A stretch of 64,000 nt of DNA from Ktedonobacter racemifer DSM 44963 (GTDB lineage Bacteria > Chloroflexota > Ktedonobacteria > Ktedonobacterales > Ktedonobacteraceae). Location: the NCBI RefSeq assembly GCF_000178855.1, contig NZ_ADVG01000003.1, positions 1,426,001-1,490,000 of the forward strand. Reading direction: 5' to 3'. The notes beneath the pieces were generated by a model. It was not told the DNA's origin. It saw only the letters and a program-made list of their open reading frames with translations, and did not search any database. Shown in pieces: positions 48,348 through 55,334 of this stretch. Both the position numbers and the translations under genes were made by a program. Every line of letters begins with the position of its first letter. Positions within the stretch are counted from its first letter, which is position 1.

Positions 48348-49187
48348 ATGAAAACGGAGGAATTGGTTCCGACGGCGTTGGAAGCGCGGGTGCTGCGTAT
48401 GTTGCGCGTGCTGGCGAATCCGGCGCGTTTTCGGATTGTTGCCTTGCTAGCTGAGCGTAAAGATTGTACCTCGGCGCAACTTGCCGAGATCCTGCCGCTC
48501 GCGCAGTCCAGCCTCTTTGATCATCTCGCGCTTCTACGTGAGGCCGAAATTGTGCAGGTCAGCAGTGATGGGCCTAACCGCTATTACTGTTTGGACCCGG
48601 CAACGCTCGACTTTCTGGGGGCCTATCTTGGAGGCCTGGGCCAGAGGTCGCGTTCATGGACGGAACTGGTAAAGAAGTCTCTGGAGGAGCAGCATATGGA
48701 GATTCGTGAGGCCACGCGTGAGGATGCGACAGCTATCGCAAGTATTTATAATCAGGGCATAGAGGATCGCTCAGCTACGCTGGAGACGCAACTGCGCACG
48801 CCTGAGGAGCGGGCCGAATGGTTGAACTCGCGCACGCATCGCCATCCCGTGCTGGTCGCGGTGGATGCGGCGGGCGCTGTGGTGGGCTGGGGATCGCTGA
48901 ATGCCTTTAACCCGCGACCAGCTTACGATCATGTGGTAGACTTCTCCGTCTATGTCGCGCGCGAGCAGCGGGGGCGCGGCATTGGCGACGCCCTGCTGAG
49001 CGCCCTGGAGGTACGTGCGCGCACGCTGGGCTATCACAAGATGGTGCTGGCGGCCTTCCCAAGCAACGCGCCAGGGATGCGCTTATATGAGCGCCATGAA
49101 TTTCGTAAGGTAGGCGTCTATCACGAGCAGGGGCTGCTCGATGGGCAGTGGGTCGATGTCGTCCTCATGGAGAAACTCTTAAAATAA
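48348..49187 (+). CDS. ArsR-type HTH fused to a GNAT (phosphinothricin/ArsN-like) acetyltransferase
   Basis: 279 aa; SD TGGAGG. Residues about 10-95 are an ArsR winged helix: ARVLRMLRVLANPARFRIVA, LLAERKDCTSAQLAEILPLA, QSSLFDHLALLREAEIVQVS. From residue 117 (MEIREATREDATAIASIYNQ) on it is a complete GNAT: GIEDRSATLETQLRTPEERA, VYVAREQRGRGIGDALLSAL and LYERHEFRKVGVYHEQGLLD, closest in pattern to phosphinothricin/arsinothricin N-acetyltransferases. Separate ArsR and acetyltransferase genes are common, the fusion less so. Only one Cys lies in the HTH, so metal sensing by the classical CxC site is unlikely. Confidence 0.88.
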   Translation: MKTEELVPTALEARVLRMLRVLANPARFRIVALLAERKDCTSAQLAEILPLAQSSLFDHLALLREAEIVQVSSDGPNRYYCLDPATLDFLGAYLGGLGQRSRSWTELVKKSLEEQHMEIREATREDATAIASIYNQGIEDRSATLETQLRTPEERAEWLNSRTHRHPVLVAVDAAGAVVGWGSLNAFNPRPAYDHVVDFSVYVAREQRGRGIGDALLSALEVRARTLGYHKMVLAAFPSNAPGMRLYERHEFRKVGVYHEQGLLDGQWVDVVLMEKLLK

Positions 49188-49222
49188 CCATTTGGTGTTC
49201 CACCTCGCGCCTGCGGTGATCG

Positions 49223-49290
49223 TTCTGAGTGGTGATATGATGCGCCCTGGCAGCTGCGGCTGTCAGGGCGCATCATATCGCCACTCAGAA
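49223..49290. terminator. 27-bp hairpin between convergent genes
   Basis: Arms 49223-49249 and 49264-49290, one G-U pair; the 14-nt loop contains the small palindrome GCAGCTGC. Confidence 0.6.
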
Positions 49291-49305
49291 TAAATTGCAT
49301 CTTTT

Positions 49306-50256
49306 TTATGCGGCTATTTGCTCACTTTGTTTGGCCTGGAAGGCGTGAAACAGCGAATAGATGGCTGTGCCAGTGGTTGCCACCATGACCAGTAACAGGA
49401 GAATATGGCGTGCCGCGTATGCCATTTCGTCGCCAGGGGCCGTAGAGACATTGAAGATCGTTGGGAGGGTGGCAATGAGTAGCGTCACAAAGCCACTCAG
49501 CATTGCCACAGTAAGTACTAGCGCAACATAGAGGGCGTAATGTGTAATTCGGCGGCTGGGTTCCATGCGCTTAATGGTAGAGACAATGAATGCTACGCTT
49601 AACCCCATGCAGATCGCGAAAGCAATCAATACACCCCAGGTAGAGTCTAATACCGGAATGCTACCTCTAAAGCCAGCTATATAGAGTAGGAACGGAAAGG
49701 CTACAGGTATCGTCACCGCGAGGATTGGACTCACAAGGGCCAGCAGGCAAAGGAGCAGGGCGCGTAGATTTTTCCCTTTCAAAGCTCGCCAGCAGGCTGC
49801 GAGGAGCAGCGGAAGACCACCAAGCAGGATAAGTATGGGCAGAGTGTATAAGTTAGCAGCGATAAACTTCGACAATATAGGCGAAGTAGGGTCTAAAATG
49901 GTAGATAAATTGTAAGGGAAAAGCGCCTTCATCTGAGTCTGCTCTCCTACTATGTTTGCATGAGCTTGCTCTACTAGCCAGGCTATAAAGAAGAAGATGG
50001 CCGAGGTATAGAGCGCGAGTTCGTTGGCGCGCAATTTTTGTAGCATTGTAGGGATCCTTCCTTGTATAAGAGATTGGTGAGTATAGGCATCAAAGAGATT
50101 GAATGAGAGATCACAGATAGTTTTTAGCGAGGGTGGTGAGTCCTCCAGAATTTGGAGCATCTCGTCGGCGTAGCGCTCGCGCCAGGAGGCCGGATAGAGT
50201 TTGATCAGCCTGCTGGCCCAGCGTTGATAAAGCGATGGGGTAGAAGTGTCATGCAT
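49306..50256 (-). CDS. Membrane protein co-transcribed with PadR
   Basis: 316 aa; SD AGAGGA. The N-terminus LYPASWRERYADEMLQILED is a motif often found in membrane proteins next to PadR regulators (permease-prefix-like). About eight TM helices follow, from residue 78 (ELALYTSAIFFFIAWLVEQA) to 310. No ATPase or transport motif is visible. The PadR gene ends 25 bp upstream, so the pair forms a two-gene unit controlled by PadR. Function unknown. Confidence 0.75.
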   Translation of the reverse strand: MHDTSTPSLYQRWASRLIKLYPASWRERYADEMLQILEDSPPSLKTICDLSFNLFDAYTHQSLIQGRIPTMLQKLRANELALYTSAIFFFIAWLVEQAHANIVGEQTQMKALFPYNLSTILDPTSPILSKFIAANLYTLPILILLGGLPLLLAACWRALKGKNLRALLLCLLALVSPILAVTIPVAFPFLLYIAGFRGSIPVLDSTWGVLIAFAICMGLSVAFIVSTIKRMEPSRRITHYALYVALVLTVAMLSGFVTLLIATLPTIFNVSTAPGDEMAYAARHILLLLVMVATTGTAIYSLFHAFQAKQSEQIAA

Positions 50257-50280
50257 CCTACAATATCCTCTTCTCTATAT

Positions 50281-50607
50281 TCAGGACGTGGCGAGCCGTT
50301 GCAGGCCAGTGCTGACAACCTGTTTCATCGTTGAGAGTTGTTCGCGCAAGACAGTCGCGCCCAACTGTGTTATACGGTAGGGGCGCCTCCGCTCCTCCAG
50401 TTCCAGGGCCTCAATCCAGCCCTGATTCTCCAGGCGCGCAAGCGCGCCATAGAGCGTGCCCACCTCCAGGTGAGTGCCACAGAATTGCTCAATATCCTGT
50501 ATCATGGCGTACCCATGTTTAGGGCCACTTGCCAGGCTGGACAGGATGAGGAGTGAGGGATCAGAGAAGCGCCCCAGATCCAACTTAGAGTTGCGCGTGA
50601 TACGCAT
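50281..50607 (-). CDS. PadR family transcriptional regulator
   Basis: 108 aa; SD CAGGAG. LILSSLASGPKHGYAMIQDI, GTHLEVGTLYGALARLENQG, WIEALELEERRRPYRITQLG form the complete PadR winged helix; the C-terminus is short (subfamily 2). A dyad over its own promoter suggests autorepression. It is followed by the membrane protein gene. Confidence 0.93.
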   Translation of the reverse strand: MRITRNSKLDLGRFSDPSLLILSSLASGPKHGYAMIQDIEQFCGTHLEVGTLYGALARLENQGWIEALELEERRRPYRITQLGATVLREQLSTMKQVVSTGLQRLATS

Positions 50608-50629
50608 ACTTGATTATCTCCTGACCATT

Positions 50630-50687
50630 ACTTCGTATTACTTACTATGCATAGCTATATAGTAAAGCGAAGTATCGATTTTGTCAA
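50630..50687 (-). promoter_or_regulatory. PadR promoter with nested dyad
   Basis: Minus-strand TTGACA (50687-50682), 17 bp, TACTAT (50664-50659). The nested dyad ACTTCG..TTACTAT..ATAGTAA..CGAAGT (50630-50673) covers the -10 and start point. Confidence 0.65.
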
Positions 50688-50710
50688 GAGTGGCCTGCAC
50701 CTTTCTTGCG

Positions 50711-50767
50711 TAATAGAAGAGATGCCGGTCGCTGAGTAAAACCCAGCGACCGGCATCTCTTCTATTA
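50711..50767. terminator. 24-bp perfect hairpin
   Basis: Arms 50711-50734 and 50744-50767, 9-nt loop. It lies upstream of the PadR promoter and downstream of the DinB gene, whose transcript it probably ends. Confidence 0.6.
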
Positions 50768-50792
50768 CTCTCTGCGCTCTTGAACAGATCAG

Positions 50793-51314
50793 TTAGATGT
50801 TGCCATAAATTCCTGGCAGGCCATGGCTGCCAAGGGCGAGGGAGAGTTCTCCTCCGTGGTGGATTTCGTGTTCAAGGACGTGCCAAATAACCCACTGTCG
50901 TGAGACTGGGGGGAAGTATTCCCGTTCTTCTTCTTTCAGAGCGGCTGGCGGCTGGAAGACGTGCTCAAGGTCGGCGGGCGTCCAGCGGGTAAGGGCATCG
51001 GTAATCATGCGCCAGGTGGATTCAAGCCCGGCAACCAGTTCAGCGGCTGTAAGTGGGGGCTGCTCCACTTCATCCGCAGGGTCCCAGTGCGCGATGGGGG
51101 CCAGATCGGGACTTCCCTCACCCATCCAGACCTGGAACCACCAGACCCGGTTGGCTACTATATGTTGGGCTAGCATCCCAATCGTCCATTGATGCGACGG
51201 GGCGGGTAAAGCTAGCTGCTCGGATGAAAGCGGCGCGATAATTTCGACGAGGTTGCGCTGATAGGCTTCCCAGCCCTTGTAGAACGTAATAAGTGGGAGT
51301 GCTTGTTCCTTCAT
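50793..51314 (-). CDS. DinB family protein
   Basis: 173 aa; SD AAGGAG. LITFYKGWEAYQRNLVEIIA, PLSSEQLALPAPSHQWTIGM and WVIWHVLEHEIHHGGELSLA closely parallel the DinB protein encoded at 4796 (YQGWDVYQQHLVKAIAPLTS), so the two are paralogues. The histidine ligands of the family's metal site are present. Function unknown, possibly thiol transfer. A copy of hairpin family B lies about 130 bp upstream. Confidence 0.88.
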   Translation of the reverse strand: MKEQALPLITFYKGWEAYQRNLVEIIAPLSSEQLALPAPSHQWTIGMLAQHIVANRVWWFQVWMGEGSPDLAPIAHWDPADEVEQPPLTAAELVAGLESTWRMITDALTRWTPADLEHVFQPPAALKEEEREYFPPVSRQWVIWHVLEHEIHHGGELSLALGSHGLPGIYGNI

Positions 51315-51440
51315 ATGTATATGCTCCTTGCTTCTAGTGCTGCGCTGCCATGAGTGGTGGCCTGATAATCATAGCATCCAGGAGGGCCTAAAACTTCTTC
51401 CATCTTGCTCTTTCTCAGGAGTGTCTTCGCGCCTGAGGGG

Positions 51441-51507
51441 CCCAGGGGTAAGGGGTGTGGGTGGAAAATGGCATTGCCATTTTCCACCCACACCCCTTAC
51501 CCCTGGG
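51441..51507. repeat. Hairpin repeat family B, copy 2
   Basis: Perfect 33-bp arms (51441-51473 and 51475-51507) with a one-base loop. It shares the GGGGTAAGGGGTGTGGGTGG arm and the right flank GCGTAGCGAGC..GACAAGAACTGG with the copy at 33572. Confidence 0.75.
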
Positions 51508-51644
51508 CGAGCGTAGCGAGCTGAGACAAGAACTGGTATGACCTGGCTCAACCAAATGTGGAAGAGCTAAAAAAGCAGAGATGTGTTAACATTTTTGCTA
51601 ACAGAGCGATTAATAAAGCAGAAAAAGCAATGCTGAGGGAACAC

Positions 51645-52187
51645 ATGCGCCAGTTTCAACGGGAGATAGGTTTTGAGGACTCACCACTTGCGCTCCTATA
51701 TGATCGTTACGCGCCCATCATCTTGATGTATATCGCGCGCTATATTTCTTCCAGGGAAGACGCCGATGACCTGTTACTGGACGTATTTGTCGCGGCACTG
51801 GAGAACCAGGTCTGGCTTACCTGGAGCGAGGGAGAGCAGCTTGCCTGGCTTCGTCGCATCGCCTACAACAAAGCTATCGATTATTATCGGCGTAACGCCC
51901 GTCATCCATCTGTGGCCCTGGAGCAGATCATCGTGACGCACTTTAGCGATGACGAGCGTTCACCAGAGCAGGTCGCGCTGCGTAATGAGGCGCACGCGGT
52001 GCTGCGTGCGCACCTCTCGAATCTCTCCGGCCTGCAACAGGAGATCGTGCGTTTGCGCTTTGGGCATGGCCTGCGCACGAAGGAGATCGCGCAACGCCTG
52101 AATAAAAGCGACGAGGTTATCCGGGTGACGCTCTCACGCGCCCTCAATCTCTTACGTAAGCTCTATCGTCGGCAGGAGGGAGTATAG
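51645..52187 (+). CDS. ECF-type RNA polymerase sigma factor
   Basis: 180 aa from ATG 51645 (GAGGG before it); an ATG at 51630 or GTG at 51558 would extend it. Region 2: LALLYDRYAPIILMYIARYI, SREDADDLLLDVFVAALENQ and AWLRRIAYNKAIDYYRRNAR. Region 4: LSGLQQEIVRLRFGHGLRTK, EIAQRLNKSDEVIRVTLSRA. It directs RNA polymerase to a small regulon. The next gene starts two bases after its stop and encodes a membrane protein with a cytoplasmic N-terminus, the usual place for the cognate anti-sigma factor. Confidence 0.92.
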   Translation: MRQFQREIGFEDSPLALLYDRYAPIILMYIARYISSREDADDLLLDVFVAALENQVWLTWSEGEQLAWLRRIAYNKAIDYYRRNARHPSVALEQIIVTHFSDDERSPEQVALRNEAHAVLRAHLSNLSGLQQEIVRLRFGHGLRTKEIAQRLNKSDEVIRVTLSRALNLLRKLYRRQEGV

Positions 52188-52189
52188 TT

Positions 52190-53359
52190 ATGGATCATCA
52201 CGATGAAAAGTTTGCTCCTGAAACCGTCGATGAGCAGATTGAGTTGCACCTGCAACAGCTACCTATAGCCTCGCATACCTCACTAGATACGCGGATGCTC
52301 AAGGATTTGCAGCAAATAGCTGAGCAGGATGTCCAGCGGATCGCGCAGGTGAGAGCGCGTCTTGCCAGGTATGCTTTGGAGAATGGAGAGAAGCGTAAGC
52401 CTATAGACCTTCGAGAATATCAGGCGGAAACGGCTCCCCCCCTTCATTCAGGTTTTCAGCCTCGCAAACGAAAAGCGCCGGGTGCCAGGCGCCGCCTGGT
52501 GACAGTTTTAACTGGCCTGGTAGCTGTGCTGCTCCTCGCGAGCATGCTCACGGTTTTCGCGCGCGTCAAACCACAGCAGGAGCAGACCCATCCGAAGATC
52601 CAGCACCAGACATCAACAGTCGTTGCGAAGCCGGTCTTGCATGGGAGTAACGCCTTTCTCCTGGATGCGGATATGGGTACGGTTCTGGTAGACGTGAACG
52701 GTCATGCACGTGTGTCAGTGGCTCATTTCACTAAATATATGGTCGCCATAACCGCGCTTGAGAATGCCGATCCCAATCAAATGATCACCATAGATCAGGC
52801 GAGCCTGGACGCAGTCCCAAAGGGATTGAGTACGGCACAGCTAGTCGCAGGTGACCAGATCCCACTGCATGATCTGTTAAATGGACTACTCCTTCCATCA
52901 GGTAATGATGCCGCCGGGGTGATTGCACGCGCAGTGGGAGGTGACCCGCAAAACTTTGTCGCTATGATGAACGAAGAGGCACGTCAGCTACAGCTCAATG
53001 ATACCCATTTTAACAGTCCCTATGCTATCAGCAGCGCGGACAACTACACCAGCGCCGCTGACCTCGCCAGCATGATGCGTTATGGTATGCAACTGGAAGT
53101 CTTTAGCGAAGATATCACTGGGACAATTTGGACACTGCAAGCGTCAGCATATAATCATGCCTATGTCTGGGAGAACGTCAATCTACCACAGGTAAACGAG
53201 CCAGGCGTTGAGTCTGGACATGATAAGGAAATTGGTTATCATGCCATTTTCACGCCCCAAAGCAATGGACATTTACTCATTGGAGTTGAGATTAACGCGC
53301 CATCGCCTGAGGCGCTGAACGCGGATGTCTCAACGATACTTCGTTCCGTTAAGCCATAA
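52190..53359 (+). CDS. Membrane protein: putative anti-sigma region plus degenerate D,D-carboxypeptidase (S11-like) domain
   Basis: 389 aa. Residues 1-102 are polar and helical (ETVDEQIELHLQQLPIASHT), one TM lies at about 103-124, and the rest is outside. The outer domain follows S11 penicillin-binding peptidases: NAFLLDADMGTVLVDVNGHA, LLNGLLLPSGNDAAGVIARA and NSPYAISSADNYTSAADLAS. SGN (237-239) is kept, but the SxxK Ser is His179 in VAHFTKYM, and KTG reads ESG (341-343). It therefore should not cleave peptides or be acylated by beta-lactams through Ser. I infer an anti-sigma protein that uses a dead peptidase as sensor. Translationally coupled to the sigma gene. Confidence 0.83.
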   Translation: MDHHDEKFAPETVDEQIELHLQQLPIASHTSLDTRMLKDLQQIAEQDVQRIAQVRARLARYALENGEKRKPIDLREYQAETAPPLHSGFQPRKRKAPGARRRLVTVLTGLVAVLLLASMLTVFARVKPQQEQTHPKIQHQTSTVVAKPVLHGSNAFLLDADMGTVLVDVNGHARVSVAHFTKYMVAITALENADPNQMITIDQASLDAVPKGLSTAQLVAGDQIPLHDLLNGLLLPSGNDAAGVIARAVGGDPQNFVAMMNEEARQLQLNDTHFNSPYAISSADNYTSAADLASMMRYGMQLEVFSEDITGTIWTLQASAYNHAYVWENVNLPQVNEPGVESGHDKEIGYHAIFTPQSNGHLLIGVEINAPSPEALNADVSTILRSVKP

Positions 53360-53385
53360 GCATTTCCCGTAGCATCCCCGCCCAT

Positions 53386-53491
53386 GCAGGAGGGGCCTGG
53401 AGTGCTTATAAATCGCGCACCTACCAGGCCCCTCCTGCCGGGCGGGGGCGTTCCCTGGGAAGTGAGGGTAGGTGCGCGGTTTACAAGCACT
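53386..53491. repeat. Two interleaved inverted repeats (A-B-A'-B')
   Basis: A (53386-53400) pairs with A' (53424-53438), GCAGGAGGGGCCTGG type. B (53401-53424) pairs with B' (53468-53491), containing CGCGCACCTAC / GTAGGTGCGCG. The order allows a pseudoknot or two exclusive hairpins. It lies between two genes of the sigma operon. Confidence 0.65.
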
Positions 53492-53545
53492 ACCCGATCT
53501 GCGAGGCGTGATAGTTGCCCATATTTTCTGGAAAACAGGAGAATT

Positions 53546-54928
53546 ATGCCTAAGAAGCGTTTAACGTATGCATTTTATATGCTATTGATAAGCATGCTAC
53601 TCAGCATTTTGAGCGCTTGTGCAAACAACATTAGCCTTGGTCAGCCTCAACCGCAAAATGGACCGATTCAGTTTTATGACATTCACAACCAGCTTATCTG
53701 CCAGTTGCATGGTCAGAATCCACAACTTGATTGTTTGCAACACAAAGACCTGTCGTCAGCCTATTTTGTTGATACGGCTGTAAGTGAGCTTGCCAGCGCG
53801 CTCCATGTAGATGTGGACCATCTGCCCGCGACTGCGCTGCATGTCGCGACCACGCTGGATCTCTCACTGGAGCAGCAGACATACCAGAAGGCACGGCAGT
53901 ATCTCGCGACGATGTCCGCTACTCACAACATGCATAACGCCTCGGTCGTTGTCCTTGATCCTCATAGTGGCGGCATCCGCGCGCTGCTTGGCAACATGGA
54001 TACGAGCTATGGGGGAAGTCAGGCTAATTTGACAACTCAGCCATTTATGGCGGGTTCAACCTTCAAACCTTTTATCTACGCGACGGCCTTCGAGCAGGGT
54101 ATTAGCCCGGGCGAGGTGGTGTATGATGGCCCCTTTTCTGTAGCTACAGGAAACTCAAATGCCGGCACCTACTCACCTTCTAACTACGGCCAAAAATTTC
54201 ATGGGTATATGTCATATCGAACCGCCTTACAGACCGAACTGAACATTCCGCCGCTCAAATTGTCTGTCAAGCTTGGACTTCAGACAGTGAGGAAGAAAGT
54301 GCAGGCGTTAGGGATAAAAATTGTGGGAGAGCCTTATTACTCCTGGGCTGTGGGGGCAGTTTCGCTGAACTTACTGGATGAAACATCAGCTTACGCTACA
54401 ATGGCGAATAAAGGTATACACATGGATCCACACGCTATTGTAAAGGCTACCTCCTCTGACGGTCACGTGCTCTATCAAGATTCTACGCAAGGAACGCGTG
54501 CTTTGAGTCCTGAAGCCGCTTTTATGATCACGGATGCCCTGAGCGGCACAGCCAGTCAGGCCACGGAATTTGGTATATGTAATCCACTTGAACTGTATTC
54601 TACAAGTCACACACAATGCCAGGCTGGTAATGCTGGCCCTGTGCGACCTGCCGCGGTGATGGCAGGCTTGTCAGAGACCTTTCAGGATACCTCGACTATT
54701 GGCTATACACCTGACCTGGTCGTGGGTGCCTGGACAGGCAATAGCAATCATTCATTGATGGCCGGGATTACTGGCCTGGATGGGGCGGCACAGATCTGGC
54801 ACGATACGATGCTGCTGGCGGAGGGGAATACACCTATGAAGGCTTTCCCCGCTCCACCCGCCGATGTTGTGAAAAAGACGGTCAGCTATCCCAAACTGAC
54901 AACCACCGACTGGTATCAGACCCACTAG
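53546..54928 (+). CDS. Lipoprotein with degenerate class A PBP transpeptidase domain
   Basis: 460 aa from ATG 53546 (SD AGGAG). The lipobox LSAC puts the lipidated Cys at 25. The body resembles the transpeptidase part of class A PBPs without GT51: HVATTLDLSLEQQTYQKARQ, ASVVVLDPHSGGIRALLGNM, SxxK intact at S171-K174 (AGSTFKPFIY). The SxN motif reads ELN (QTELNIPPLKL) and KTGT reads LSET (MAGLSETFQDTSTIGYTPDL). GYTPDLVVGAWTG is kept. It may bind a peptidoglycan stem or a beta-lactam but catalysis looks impaired. It follows the sigma/pseudo-peptidase pair by 186 bp with a structured gap. Confidence 0.85.
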   Translation: MPKKRLTYAFYMLLISMLLSILSACANNISLGQPQPQNGPIQFYDIHNQLICQLHGQNPQLDCLQHKDLSSAYFVDTAVSELASALHVDVDHLPATALHVATTLDLSLEQQTYQKARQYLATMSATHNMHNASVVVLDPHSGGIRALLGNMDTSYGGSQANLTTQPFMAGSTFKPFIYATAFEQGISPGEVVYDGPFSVATGNSNAGTYSPSNYGQKFHGYMSYRTALQTELNIPPLKLSVKLGLQTVRKKVQALGIKIVGEPYYSWAVGAVSLNLLDETSAYATMANKGIHMDPHAIVKATSSDGHVLYQDSTQGTRALSPEAAFMITDALSGTASQATEFGICNPLELYSTSHTQCQAGNAGPVRPAAVMAGLSETFQDTSTIGYTPDLVVGAWTGNSNHSLMAGITGLDGAAQIWHDTMLLAEGNTPMKAFPAPPADVVKKTVSYPKLTTTDWYQTH

Positions 54929-54937
54929 CTCTAAATT

Positions 54938-55034
54938 GTAGGGTCCATGCTGGCATGGACTCCGAGGCCCGTAGGCCGATACCCAGGCGCCGGAGGATCG
55001 CTTCGCTCGGAGTCCAAGCTAGCTTGGACCCTAC
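54938..55034. repeat. Hairpin repeat family C, copy 2
   Basis: 28-bp arms (54938-54965 and 55007-55034), GTAGGGTCCATGCTGGC / GCTAGCTTGGACCCTAC, matching the copy at 13319. The 41-nt centres differ between the copies. Located just after the PBP-like gene. Confidence 0.7.
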
Positions 55035-55156
55035 AGGCCCACGGGATGCGCACCAATGTGTCTACTTGTCAACCCCTTGGGAGGAGGCGAGCCGTAGGCT
55101 CATCAAGCATCCTTGCGAGCTCGAGGCTTGGTGGATGCGCTGAAATGCCTGTTTCA

Positions 55157-55331
55157 GCCAGGAGCGTGGGGCAAGCGATCCCGAGAGCATCGACCCTTGA
55201 CTGGGGTGGAAAGACTTGCAGAGCGAGAGCGAGCGGGAGATGGTGACGCTCTTCAATGCAGGACCCCGCTCGCTCTCGGCGCACAGAGCTCGCCCACCCC
55301 AGTCAAGGGCGGGATCGCCCACGCTCCTGGC
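55157..55331. repeat. 175-bp imperfect inverted repeat
   Basis: Three nested matches: GCCAGGAGCGTGGG / CCCACGCTCCTGGC outside, CCCTTGACTGGGGTGG / CCACCCCAGTCAAGGG in the middle, and CGAGAGCGAGCGGG / CCCGCTCGCTCTCG inside. It lies next to the 3' side of the IS110 transposase gene and may be an element end, a MITE-like repeat or an RNA. Confidence 0.6.
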
Positions 55332-55334
55332 TGG

